DNA of 8,904 nt, taken from the NCBI GenBank assembly GCA_900769525.1, contig CAAGGY010000003.1:1-8904 (forward strand), written 5' to 3'. The position numbers and the translations under genes are program-made. The notes beneath the pieces were generated by a model. It had not been told where the DNA came from. It made no database searches and was given only the letters and a program-made list of their open reading frames with translations. How positions within the stretch are numbered: position 1 is the stretch's first letter; every line of letters begins with the position of its first letter. Below are positions 1 through 6,714 of the stretch, piece by piece. The stretch comes from an uncultured Alistipes sp. (GTDB lineage: Bacteria; Bacteroidota; Bacteroidia; Bacteroidales; Rikenellaceae).

Positions 1-10
1 AATTGTGTAA

Positions 11-24
11 ATTACAAATGTAAT
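11..24. repeat. Perfect inverted repeat ATTACA-AA-TGTAAT
   Basis: ATTACA (11-16) and TGTAAT (19-24) are perfect reverse complements around a 2-bp centre. Related half-sites recur in the same upstream region: TTTGT/ACAAA at 53-57 and 60-64, TTACAAA at 71-77, and TTTGTAA at 93-99. The last two form another inverted repeat that overlaps the promoter of the XRE gene. Such dyads are typical binding sites for dimeric regulators, so autoregulation by the adjacent XRE protein is a reasonable inference. AT-rich DNA also produces such repeats by chance. Confidence 0.4.
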
Positions 25-43
25 AGTTATTAACAATTATCAA
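15..43 (-). promoter_or_regulatory. Possible leftward (divergent) promoter
   Basis: Read on the - strand, positions 22-15 give TACATTTG, an exact match to the Bacteroidota -7 element TAnnTTTG. A TTG lies at 43-41, 18 bp upstream, slightly shorter than the usual 19-21 bp. This would drive a gene to the left of the window, making 1-111 part of a divergent intergenic region. The -7 element overlaps the ATTACA/TGTAAT dyad, so a repressor bound there could block it. Only the motif supports this; no left-hand gene is visible. Confidence 0.3.
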
Positions 44-64
44 CACGTTACGTTTGTACACAAA

Positions 65-96
65 TTTGCATTACAAAAATAAAATGTTTATCTTTG
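65..96 (+). promoter_or_regulatory. Bacteroidota-type promoter of the XRE regulator
   Basis: TTTG at 65-68 is followed after 20 bp by TATCTTTG at 89-96. Both elements and the spacing fit the Bacteroidota primary-sigma consensus TTTG-N19-21-TAnnTTTG. Transcription should begin a few bases downstream, leaving only about 8-12 nt before the ATG at 112. A second TAnnTTTG match (TACGTTTG, 49-56) lies upstream with no good -33 partner and may be a minor promoter. The inverted repeat TTACAAA (71-77)/TTTGTAA (93-99) covers the spacer and -7 box, a position suited to repression. Confidence 0.7.
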
Positions 97-111
97 TAAA
101 AATTATCAATT

Positions 112-546
112 ATGAAGGAGAAATTGGATATTTTGCTCAAGAAAAAGGGGCTTTCTGCCACCTCACTTGCACGAATACTCGGAATACAGCCCTCTGGCCT
201 ATCGCACATTTTGTCGGGTCGCAACAAGCCGAGCTTCGATCTTGTGGTGAAAATCCTTCGTGCCTTCCCAGAGATCAACCCCGACTGGCTACTACTCGAC
301 TCCGAGGCGATATTGCGTTCCAACGACACACACTCATTGGAGAATCCCCTATTTGGCGACGACGAGCTCGACGTACAGAGCAGCACTCCTAATGGCAGCA
401 ACGAAAATATCGAAATCTCAGAGAGTAATCTGGAAAAGAAAAATGATGCAACACACATTTTTGTCCGTCCAAAAAATGGCCACAAAGATGTCGAGCGCAT
501 CGTGATACTCTACACCGACGGCACATTCGACAGTTACTCAAGATAG
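112..546 (+). CDS. XRE/Cro-CI family helix-turn-helix regulator
   Basis: A 144-aa cytoplasmic DNA-binding protein. Residues 1-62 form a Cro/CI-type helix-turn-helix domain. The recognition portion lies around residues 17-37 (TSLARILGIQPSGLSHILSG), followed by the PSFDLVVKILRAFPEINPDWLL stretch, whose xINPDWLL ending is typical of this family. Residues 65-112 are polar and probably disordered. The last 30 residues (HIFVRPK...ERIVILYTDGTFDSYSR) look like a short beta-rich tail of the kind seen in many Bacteroidales XRE proteins, possibly for dimerisation. The ATG at 112 is chosen because it lies just after the promoter and begins the HTH fold; there is no clear ribosome-binding site. The gene is alone in its transcript, with its own terminator. 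Its targets are unknown. Dyads at its promoter suggest autoregulation, and it lies directly upstream of an efflux operon with which it shares a GTGCGACAAA motif, so local control of the pump is possible. No peptidase or ligand-binding domain is seen. Confidence 0.88.
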   Translation: MKEKLDILLKKKGLSATSLARILGIQPSGLSHILSGRNKPSFDLVVKILRAFPEINPDWLLLDSEAILRSNDTHSLENPLFGDDELDVQSSTPNGSNENIEISESNLEKKNDATHIFVRPKNGHKDVERIVILYTDGTFDSYSR

Positions 547-549
547 CAA

Positions 550-567
550 GTGCGACAAAATTCGCAC
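550..567. repeat. GTGCGA-N6-TCGCAC inverted repeat (first copy)
   Basis: GTGCGA (550-555) and TCGCAC (562-567) are perfect reverse complements with a 6-bp spacer, starting 4 nt after the XRE stop codon. The left arm belongs to a 16-bp segment (544-559) that recurs at 715-730 with one mismatch. The right arm recurs at 764-769. This is a candidate operator. It is separate from the terminator hairpin that starts at 576. Confidence 0.4.
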
Positions 568-575
568 AAACTAAA

Positions 576-613
576 ATAGGGCAACTTCATAGCGAAGTTG
601 CCCTATCTCTCTT
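576..613 (+). terminator. Intrinsic terminator after the XRE gene
   Basis: A 13-bp perfect stem (576-588 with 594-606, arms ATAGGGCAACTTC/GAAGTTGCCCTAT) closes on a 5-nt loop and is followed by the pyrimidine-rich tail CTCTCTT. It lies 30 nt after the XRE stop codon and should separate the regulator transcript from the efflux operon. The tail is not a pure T run, so termination may be incomplete. Confidence 0.75.
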
Positions 614-714
614 TCGACTCATACCTATTATATAATATATGCACGAGCAACTCCCCTATCTACAAGGCAACTGCTATATGCGATATTTATCCAACTTATT
701 GCATATTTATTGAG

Positions 715-769
715 TAGTAAGTGCGACAAATTTTCACTATTTTAAAGCGTTGTTCACACGTGTTCGCAC
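715..769. promoter_or_regulatory. Second GTGCGA/TCGCAC cluster, candidate operator of the efflux operon
   Basis: Positions 715-730 repeat 15 of 16 bases of 544-559 (TAGyAAGTGCGACAAA). TTCACT follows at 734-739 and TTCGCAC at 763-769, the latter next to the palindrome ACACGTGT (756-763). GTGCGA (721-726) and TCGCAC (764-769) are thus opposed half-sites 37 bp apart, whereas in the first copy they are 6 bp apart. The cluster lies about 90-160 bp upstream of the likely transcription start, a place suited to an activator or DNA-looping regulator. Which protein binds is unknown; the XRE product is the nearest candidate. Confidence 0.35.
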
Positions 770-855
770 TAAAGCCAAAACGAGATAGTTGCATATCAAC
801 AAAATAGAAGAGTTCGTAGAGCGATAAAACACAACAACAAAACTAAAATAATATA

Positions 856-885
856 TTGCATAAGAGCGTTTTATTATTAACTTTG
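856..885 (+). promoter_or_regulatory. Promoter of the RND efflux operon
   Basis: TAACTTTG (878-885) matches the Bacteroidota -7 element TAnnTTTG exactly, and TTG (856-858) lies 19 bp upstream as a -33 element. Transcription should start near 890-893, leaving about 10 nt before the ATG at 903 or about 25 nt before the ATG at 918. Confidence 0.6.
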
Positions 886-902
886 CCAGATATTTTGAAT
901 AA

Positions 903-2066
903 ATGAGGAATTTAGGTATGAGAATATTTAAACACAAGTGGTTAATAGGCCTATTAATCGCCTTGATTCTATTGATTGTCGCAGTCTTCGTAGTAAACCG
1001 AAAGCGCCCTGTTGCTGTGGTTCTCCCAGTTGTTGCCACACAACCCGTAGGCGTTGACGATGTCAAGATCTACGGTGACTATGTCGGTCGCATCAGAGCG
1101 CAGCAATTTGTAGAAGTACACGCACGTGTCGAGGGCTATCTTGAGAGAATGCTCTTTGACGAGGGTACCTACATCAAGAAGGGGCAGACGCTTTTCCAGA
1201 TTGACCCTACGCTCTACCGTGCTCGTGTCAAGCGTGCCGAGGCGCAGTTGAACAAGGCCAAGGCTCAGGCACTCAAAGCCGAGCGTGATCTCAACCGCAT
1301 CAAGCCACTTTTTGAGCTTAATGCTGCCAGCCAACTCGACCTTGACAACGCCATAGCCAACTACGAGGGTGCTAATGCCGATGTCGCTGTCTGCGAGGCT
1401 GATATGGTGCAGGCGCAGATGACCTTGGACTACACCACCGTAAAGTCTCCAATCTCAGGCTATATCTCCGAGCGTAATGCCGACATCGGAGCTCTCGTAG
1501 GCCCAGGCTCACAGTCGTTGCTCGCCACCATTGTCAAGAGCGACACCGTGCAGATTGACTTCAGCATGACCTCGCTCGAGTATCTCAAGTCTAAGACTCG
1601 CAACGTTAACCTCGGACACACAGATACCACACGCACCTGGAACCCATACGTCACTGTCACCCTGGCCGACGGCAGCAGCTACCCCTACCAGGGATTAGTC
1701 AACTTTGCCGACCCACAGATTGACCCAAAGACAGGAACATTTTCGGTACGTGCCGAGATGCCAAACCCTGAGCAGATACTCCTGCCTGGTCAGTTCACCA
1801 GAGTACGCCTCTTAATGGACGTGCGTGAAGATGCACTTGTCGTCCCCACCAAATCTATCGTTGTGGAGAGCGGTGGCGCCTTCATCTACGTTGTACGCCC
1901 CGACTCTATCGTCGAGAAGCGCTTCGTAGAGCTTGGTCCCGAGCTTAAGAACACGACAGTTGTTGAGCGAGGCATCGTTGCGGGCGAGGATATTGTTGTC
2001 GAGGGTTATCATAAGCTTTCACACGGCGTGAAGGTCGAGCCAGTAGCAAGTAATAGAGCCGAGTAG
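903..2066 (+). CDS. RND efflux periplasmic adaptor (membrane fusion protein, AcrA/MexA type)
   Basis: This 387-aa protein links the inner-membrane pump to the outer-membrane channel; length matches AcrA/MexA (about 380-400 aa). Residues 13-32 are a hydrophobic segment after a basic start, probably an uncleaved membrane anchor. There is no lipobox cysteine, unlike AcrA and many relatives. In order there follow: first half of the lipoyl domain (about 68-104, ARVEGYLERMLFDEGTYIKKGQ and LFQIDPTLY); an alpha-helical hairpin (about 105-172, Ala/Lys/Glu-rich) that contacts the channel; the second lipoyl half (about 176-208, TVKSPISGYISERNADIGALV); a beta-barrel domain (about 209-300, ending LLPGQFTRVRLL); and a membrane-proximal domain to the C-terminus. 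TVKSPISG and LLPGQF are family hallmarks. The start could instead be the ATG at 918 (MRIFKHKW), which shortens the N-tail by five residues and leaves more leader. It is first in a three-gene operon, with a 5-bp gap to the transporter gene. Confidence 0.95.
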   Translation: MRNLGMRIFKHKWLIGLLIALILLIVAVFVVNRKRPVAVVLPVVATQPVGVDDVKIYGDYVGRIRAQQFVEVHARVEGYLERMLFDEGTYIKKGQTLFQIDPTLYRARVKRAEAQLNKAKAQALKAERDLNRIKPLFELNAASQLDLDNAIANYEGANADVAVCEADMVQAQMTLDYTTVKSPISGYISERNADIGALVGPGSQSLLATIVKSDTVQIDFSMTSLEYLKSKTRNVNLGHTDTTRTWNPYVTVTLADGSSYPYQGLVNFADPQIDPKTGTFSVRAEMPNPEQILLPGQFTRVRLLMDVREDALVVPTKSIVVESGGAFIYVVRPDSIVEKRFVELGPELKNTTVVERGIVAGEDIVVEGYHKLSHGVKVEPVASNRAE

Positions 2067-2071
2067 AGCGT

Positions 2072-5000
2072 ATGAAGCGAAATTTCTTTATCGACCACCC
2101 CGTATTCTCGATGGTGATATCTATTGTCATCACCATCGTAGGTCTCATAGGCCTCTTCCTCTTGCCTATCGACCAATACCCACAGATTGTACCCCCCGTT
2201 GTCAGGGTCTCGGCCTCATATCCTGGTGCCGATGCGCAGACCACCACACAGGCTGTTGCTACACCTATCGAGCAGGTGCTCAACGGCACGCCTGGAATGA
2301 CATATATGGAGTCGGTGTGCTCTAACTCAGGCAGCTTCTCAGCTACGCTCACCTTCGACATCGACACCGACCCAGATATCGCCGCCGTGGAGATTCAGAA
2401 CCGCATCAAGCAGGCCGAGTCACGCCTGCCTGCTGAGGTAGTACAGAATGGTATCGGCGTTGAGAAGCAGGCCTCGAGCAAGCTGCTCACCATCACACTG
2501 CTATCCAACGACCCTAAGTACGATGAGGTCTACCTCTCGAACTACGCTACGCTCAATGTCATCGATATGCTTCGACGTGTGCCTGGCGTAGGTAGCATAT
2601 CGAATGTTGGTAGCCGCTACTACGCTATGCGTATATGGGTTATGCCCGACAAACTCACCGACATGGGCCTTACGGTCAAGGATTTGCAGAGTGCCATCAA
2701 GGACCAAAACCGTGAGTCGGCAGCTGGTATCTTGGGCCAAGCACCTATCGAGGGCATCGATGTGACTATCCCTATAGCTGCTCAGGGACGTCTATCTTCT
2801 GTCGAGGAGTTCGAGCAGATTGTCGTGCGTGCCAACCCCGACGGCTCGATTATCCGTCTTAAGGATGTCGCACGCATATCGCTCGAGGCGCAGTCGTACT
2901 CTACGGAGAGTGGCATTGACGGTGGCAATGCAGCCGTGATGAATGTCAATATGCTGCCAGGCTCGAATGCTATCGAGGTTGCCGAGAATGTCAAGGCCGC
3001 TATGGAAGAGATTGGTCGTAATCTCCCTGAGGGTATCACCTACTCGATACCTTTCGATATGACCACCTACATCTCGAAGTCTATCAACGAGGTCTACAAG
3101 ACGCTATTCGAGGCACTGCTGCTCGTAATCTTGGTTGTCTACCTGTCGTTGCAGAATTGGCGCTCTACGATTATCCCCGTTGTTGCCGTGCCTATCTCGC
3201 TTATCGGTACATTCGGCATTATGCTCATCTTCGGCTTCTCGCTCAACCTGATGACATTGCTTGGTCTTATCCTCGCCATTGGTATCGTTGTTGACGATGC
3301 TATCGTTGTGGTCGAGAGCGTCGACAAGATTATGAAGGAGGAGGGACTCTCGCCATATAAGGCTACGCAGAAGGCTATGTCGAATATGACGAGTGCCCTT
3401 ATCGCCACGTCGTTGGTTCTCTGTGCGGTATTTGTGCCCGTAAGTTTTTTGGGTGGTATCACAGGCCTTCTATATAGGCAATTTACCATCACTATCGCCG
3501 TATCTGTAATCATCTCGACAATCGTAGCGCTGACGCTCACACCTGTGATGTGTTCGCTAATCCTCAAGCCTGAGAAGGAGGAGAAGAGGCACCGCATCTT
3601 CCGCTTTATCAACTACTGGCTGGAGCGAGGCAATATCTTCTACTGCAACAAGGTTGGCTCAGCAATCAAAAACTCGAAGCGCATATTTGCAGGTTTTGGC
3701 ATCATACTCGTGGGCATATATCTGCTCAACGCCCTTACACCTACGAGCTTCATGCCTAAGGAGGACCAGGGATACTTCACCGTCGAGCTCGAGCTCCCTG
3801 AGGGGGCTACCATCGAGCGTACACGAGATGTCACACGCCGTGCCCTTAACTTCTTAATGCAGGACCCCGATGTCGACCATGTACTCGATGTCGTTGGCTC
3901 AAGTCCACGTGTAGGCACCAACCAGGCACGCAGTCAGCTCACCGTCATCCTCAAACCCTGGGACGAGCGCAAAGCTCAAGATATGAACGAAGTGATGAAT
4001 CGTGCAAGAGCAGAGTTTGCCAAATACCCTGAGGCTAAGGCCTTTATCTCCACCCCACCTGTTATCCCAGGCTTAGGCTCGTCGGGTGGCTTTGAGATGG
4101 TATTGGAGGCACGTGGCAACGCAACGTATGACGATTTGCAGGCCTCGGTCGACACTCTTATGCTCTACGCAAGTAAGTCGCCAGAGCTTGCAGGCCTCTC
4201 GGCCTCGATACAGAAGGATATCCCACGCCTATACTTCGATGTCGATCGTGACAAGGCACGACTTCACGGTGTGCAGATGGCAGATATATTCTCGACACTC
4301 AAGGCCTTCACTGGCTCGCTCTATGTCAACGACTTCAATATGTACAACCGTGTATATCGTGTATATATCCAGGCAGAGGCCCCTTATCGAGCATACCGTG
4401 AGAATCTAAACCTCTTCTCGGTAAAGGGCAACAATGCAGCGATGATACCTATCACAGCACTCGGAAATACCGAATATACCACAGGTGCGGGAACCATCAA
4501 ACGCTTTAATATGTTCCAGTCTGCAACCATCACGGGTGAGCCAGGAACGGGATATAGCTCGGGCGATGCTATGGCACGCCTCGAGGAGATTGTCGACCAG
4601 CACCTCCCAGAAGATATCGCCGTGGAGTGGAGCGGACTATCCTACCAGGAGAAGCAGGAGGGCGGCAAGACATCTATGATTTTAGCTCTGGCATTTCTGT
4701 TTGTCTTCCTATTTCTTGCAGCGCAATACGAGAGCTGGTCGATACCTATCGCCGTATTGCTATCGTTGCCCGTGTCGATACTTGGAGCCTACGTTGGCAT
4801 CTACATCTTCGGCCTTGAGAACAATGTCTACTTCCAGATTGGCCTTGTAATGCTCATCGGCCTCGTTGCCAAGAATGCTATCCTTATCGTCGAGTTTGCT
4901 AAGGTCGAGATGGATAAGGGTGTCGACGCCATGAGCGCCGCTCTCACAGCCGCAAGACTTCGCTTTCGACCTATTGTCATGACCTCGCTGGCCTTTATCC

Positions 5001-5167
5001 TCGGCCTTCTACCCCTTGTGCTCTCATCTGGTCCAGGCTCAGCAAGCCGCCAGGGTATTGGTACGGGAGTATTCTTCGGCATGTGCGTGGCCATTACCAT
5101 CGGCATTGTCTACGTGCCATTCTTCTTTGTCTGGATTGATCGTATAAAAAGAAAATATCGCAAATAA
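2072..5167 (+). CDS. RND efflux transporter, HAE1/AcrB family
   Basis: A 1031-aa inner-membrane proton/substrate antiporter (AcrB is 1049 aa), expected to form a homotrimer that captures substrates from the periplasm and outer leaflet. The N-terminus FFIDHPVFSMVISIV starts TM1. Two large periplasmic loops lie at about 32-335 and 560-870, with the remaining membrane helices clustered at about 340-550 and 872-1025. The proton-relay residues are intact by alignment to AcrB: D408 and D409 in TM4 (GIVVDDAIVVVE), K934 in TM10 (GLVAKNAILIVEFAK), R964 and T971 (RLRFRPIVMTSLAFILG). The drug pocket is not AcrB-like: the six deep-pocket phenylalanines (AcrB F136, F178, F610, F615, F617, F628) align with K137, V179, L605, S610, P612/R613 and T624. 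The switch-loop stretch reads VVGSSPRVG instead of VNGFGFAGRG. Substrates therefore cannot be read across from AcrB. The gene is second in the operon; its stop overlaps the next start codon by one base (TAATG). The family call is firm; the substrate is unknown. Confidence 0.97.
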   Translation: MKRNFFIDHPVFSMVISIVITIVGLIGLFLLPIDQYPQIVPPVVRVSASYPGADAQTTTQAVATPIEQVLNGTPGMTYMESVCSNSGSFSATLTFDIDTDPDIAAVEIQNRIKQAESRLPAEVVQNGIGVEKQASSKLLTITLLSNDPKYDEVYLSNYATLNVIDMLRRVPGVGSISNVGSRYYAMRIWVMPDKLTDMGLTVKDLQSAIKDQNRESAAGILGQAPIEGIDVTIPIAAQGRLSSVEEFEQIVVRANPDGSIIRLKDVARISLEAQSYSTESGIDGGNAAVMNVNMLPGSNAIEVAENVKAAMEEIGRNLPEGITYSIPFDMTTYISKSINEVYKTLFEALLLVILVVYLSLQNWRSTIIPVVAVPISLIGTFGIMLIFGFSLNLMTLLGLILAIGIVVDDAIVVVESVDKIMKEEGLSPYKATQKAMSNMTSALIATSLVLCAVFVPVSFLGGITGLLYRQFTITIAVSVIISTIVALTLTPVMCSLILKPEKEEKRHRIFRFINYWLERGNIFYCNKVGSAIKNSKRIFAGFGIILVGIYLLNALTPTSFMPKEDQGYFTVELELPEGATIERTRDVTRRALNFLMQDPDVDHVLDVVGSSPRVGTNQARSQLTVILKPWDERKAQDMNEVMNRARAEFAKYPEAKAFISTPPVIPGLGSSGGFEMVLEARGNATYDDLQASVDTLMLYASKSPELAGLSASIQKDIPRLYFDVDRDKARLHGVQMADIFSTLKAFTGSLYVNDFNMYNRVYRVYIQAEAPYRAYRENLNLFSVKGNNAAMIPITALGNTEYTTGAGTIKRFNMFQSATITGEPGTGYSSGDAMARLEEIVDQHLPEDIAVEWSGLSYQEKQEGGKTSMILALAFLFVFLFLAAQYESWSIPIAVLLSLPVSILGAYVGIYIFGLENNVYFQIGLVMLIGLVAKNAILIVEFAKVEMDKGVDAMSAALTAARLRFRPIVMTSLAFILGLLPLVLSSGPGSASRQGIGTGVFFGMCVAITIGIVYVPFFFVWIDRIKRKYRK

Positions 5168-6552
5168 TGAGAGTTATCAAACAAATACTCCTTATCACGC
5201 TCATCGTCGCATCGCTTAGCTCGTGTGGCGTGGCCATAAGGAGGTGCCAAGAGCCAAAACTCAATCTACCCCAAGAGATTGTCGAGGGAGAGCTTGATAG
5301 CCTCTCCATTGCCGATATGAGCTGGTGGGAGTTCTATGGTGATGAGGTGCTCAGTGGGTTTATCGCACACGCACTCGAGAATAATAAGGATATCCTTGTC
5401 GCTGCCACACGTGTTCAGCAGCTTCATGAGCTCAATAGAGTTAGTCGTGCCGACCTGCTACCTAAGCTCGGCGCCACTATCATGGCAGATAACGAGAGCG
5501 AGAACTACACCTCAAAGGGCCATACCGAGACTGCGCAGTTTGACCTCAAAGTCGACCTTAGCTGGGAGATTGACCTCTGGGGAAACCTCCACTGGAGCAA
5601 GCGTAAGGCTAAGGCCGAGTATCTTGCTGGCGTGGAGGCCGAAAGAGCGATGCGTATTACCGTCATTGCCGAGGTTGCTTCGGCCTACTACCAGCTACGT
5701 GCCCTGGAGAATGAGCTGCTTATTGTCAAGCGCACGCTGCAAACACGTAGCGAGGGTGTTGAGCTTGCCCGCCTACGCTACGAGGGAGGCTTAACCTCTG
5801 AGACAGTCTACCAACAGGCTAAGGTGGAGTATGCCACCACAGCCTCGCTCATACCTGCTATCGAGACAAAGATTGAGGCGACAAAAAATAGCCTTAAGGT
5901 ACTTTTGGGCGAGTATCCAAGCTTCGAGCTCGAATATTCGAGAATGAAGGTGCTTGATAGAGAGATTCCTACGAGCCTACCTATCGGCCTCTCCTCTTCG
6001 CTTATCGCACGCCGTCCAGACATTCGTGAGTCGGAGCAGAAACTCAAGGCTGCCACAGCTGCCGTTGGCGTAGCATACACAGACCGCTTTCCTAAGCTCG
6101 TTGTAGGACTCACTGGCGGTTGGGAGAATGGCGAGCTCGCCAACTTCTTCAGCGCCCCATACGGATTGCTTGTAGGCAAGCTGGCAGCACCACTCTTCGA
6201 GTTTGGTCGTCGCAAGGCTAAATATGAGGCTGCAGTGCAGGCCTACGACATAGCACGCCTAAACTACGAGAAAAGGGTGCTTGTAGCCTTTAAGGAGACA
6301 AACGATGCACTTACACTCTATCGCAATGCTCGTAAAGCCACAGAGCTTAAAAACAGACTTAGAGAGGCTGCGCTGAAATATGTTGAGCTGGCGACAGTGC
6401 AGTATAAGTATGGCGATATTAAATATATCAACGTGCTCGATGCGCAGCGCCGCTACTTTGATGCACAGATAGGGCTATCGAATGCTGTTCGTGACGAGTA
6501 CCTTGCCCTCGTGCAACTCTACAAGTCGCTCGGTGGCGGCTGGAATGAGTAG
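5167..6552 (+). CDS. Outer-membrane factor lipoprotein (TolC/OprM, NodT-type)
   Basis: A 461-aa outer-membrane channel lipoprotein, the usual length for the OprM/NodT branch. Residues 1-19 are a signal peptide ending in a lipobox (ASLSSC), so C20 should be lipidated. The body has the twofold repeated OEP architecture: long Ala/Glu/Lys-rich helices of the periplasmic tunnel, short beta segments of the barrel, SWEIDLWGNLHWSKRKAKAEY (about 136-156) near the first barrel entry, RRPDIRESEQKLKAATAAVGVA at the start of the second repeat (about 279-300), and PLFEFGRRKAKYEAA (about 340-354). These motifs are characteristic of the family. The N-terminal SMADMSWWEFYGD-like segment (IADMSWWEFYGDEVL) is also typical. 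The channel should trimerise and dock the adaptor hairpin. The start codon overlaps the transporter stop by one base, indicating translational coupling. Third and last gene of the operon, followed by a long hairpin. Confidence 0.96.
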   Translation: MRVIKQILLITLIVASLSSCGVAIRRCQEPKLNLPQEIVEGELDSLSIADMSWWEFYGDEVLSGFIAHALENNKDILVAATRVQQLHELNRVSRADLLPKLGATIMADNESENYTSKGHTETAQFDLKVDLSWEIDLWGNLHWSKRKAKAEYLAGVEAERAMRITVIAEVASAYYQLRALENELLIVKRTLQTRSEGVELARLRYEGGLTSETVYQQAKVEYATTASLIPAIETKIEATKNSLKVLLGEYPSFELEYSRMKVLDREIPTSLPIGLSSSLIARRPDIRESEQKLKAATAAVGVAYTDRFPKLVVGLTGGWENGELANFFSAPYGLLVGKLAAPLFEFGRRKAKYEAAVQAYDIARLNYEKRVLVAFKETNDALTLYRNARKATELKNRLREAALKYVELATVQYKYGDIKYINVLDAQRRYFDAQIGLSNAVRDEYLALVQLYKSLGGGWNE

Positions 6553-6563
6553 CCACGAAGATA

Positions 6564-6628
6564 GGCTATATAAAGAAGAAAAGATGCAAGAAGCGCTGCC
6601 TCTTGCATCTTTTCTTCTTTATATAGCC
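6564..6628. terminator. Long perfect hairpin, likely two-way terminator between convergent operons
   Basis: A 28-bp stem without mismatches (6564-6591 with 6601-6628) surrounds a 9-nt loop (AGCGCTGCC), starting 12 nt after the outer-membrane factor stop codon. Each arm is purine-rich on one strand and pyrimidine-rich on the other. From either direction, the inner part of the stem (AAGATGCAAGA/TCTTGCATCTT) is therefore followed by TTCTTCTTTATA, which can act as the U-rich tail. This fits a bidirectional intrinsic terminator serving the + efflux operon and as a second barrier to the - strand operon. Confidence 0.75.
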
Positions 6629-6663
6629 ACACAACCTAATGCCAGCAAACTCTAATATAAGAA

Positions 6664-6694
6664 AAGGGATGTTTCAGAGCGTGAAACATCCCTT
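6664..6694 (-). terminator. Terminator of the FKBP-like lipoprotein operon
   Basis: A 13-bp perfect stem (6664-6676 with 6682-6694, arms AAGGGATGTTTCA/TGAAACATCCCTT) closes on a 5-nt loop. On the - strand it lies 20 nt after the stop codon at 6715 and the stem end is followed by TCTTATATT, the right tail for leftward termination. On the + strand the stem runs into TACTTATTAG, which is weaker. Confidence 0.75.
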
Positions 6695-6714
6695 ACTTAT
6701 TAGCATAGCTGCGC

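Larger units (their letters stand above)
547..902. other. Intergenic regulatory stretch between regulator and efflux operon
   Basis: This 356-bp AT-rich stretch contains no convincing gene. It holds the GTGCGA dyad (550-567), the XRE terminator (576-613), a 12-bp palindrome TATTATATAATA (626-637), and a pair of similar 14-mers exactly 20 bp apart (677-690 and 697-710, both ending ATATTTAT). It also holds a second GTGCGACAAA copy (721-730), a TCGCAC element (764-769) beside the palindrome ACACGTGT (756-763), and the efflux promoter (856-885). The clustering of repeats suggests control of the pump at this point. An open frame of 24 codons (639-713) is present but unsupported. Confidence 0.6.

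Noticed and set aside
48..500. A 150-codon - strand open frame opposite the XRE gene
   Set aside because: Antisense shadow of a gene with a clear HTH domain, promoter and terminator; the Ser/Phe-rich product has no recognisable features.
626..637. Perfect 12-bp palindrome TATTATATAATA
   Set aside because: Composed only of A and T in an AT-rich stretch, so chance is a sufficient explanation.
639..713. A 24-codon + strand open frame (MHEQLPYLQGNCYMRY...) that could be a leader peptide
   Set aside because: No ribosome-binding site, no promoter box directly upstream and no attenuator hairpin between it and the adaptor gene; chance open frames of this size are common.
737..1066. A 109-codon - strand open frame across the efflux promoter
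   Set aside because: It covers the promoter and the start of the adaptor gene, has no promoter or family signature, and is rich in residues expected from AT-rich non-coding DNA.
3654..3857. Overlapping + strand frames within the RND operon (also 4086-4409, 4485-4679, 5336-5794)
   Set aside because: Out-of-frame shadows of the transporter and outer-membrane factor genes, which are intact and strongly conserved.
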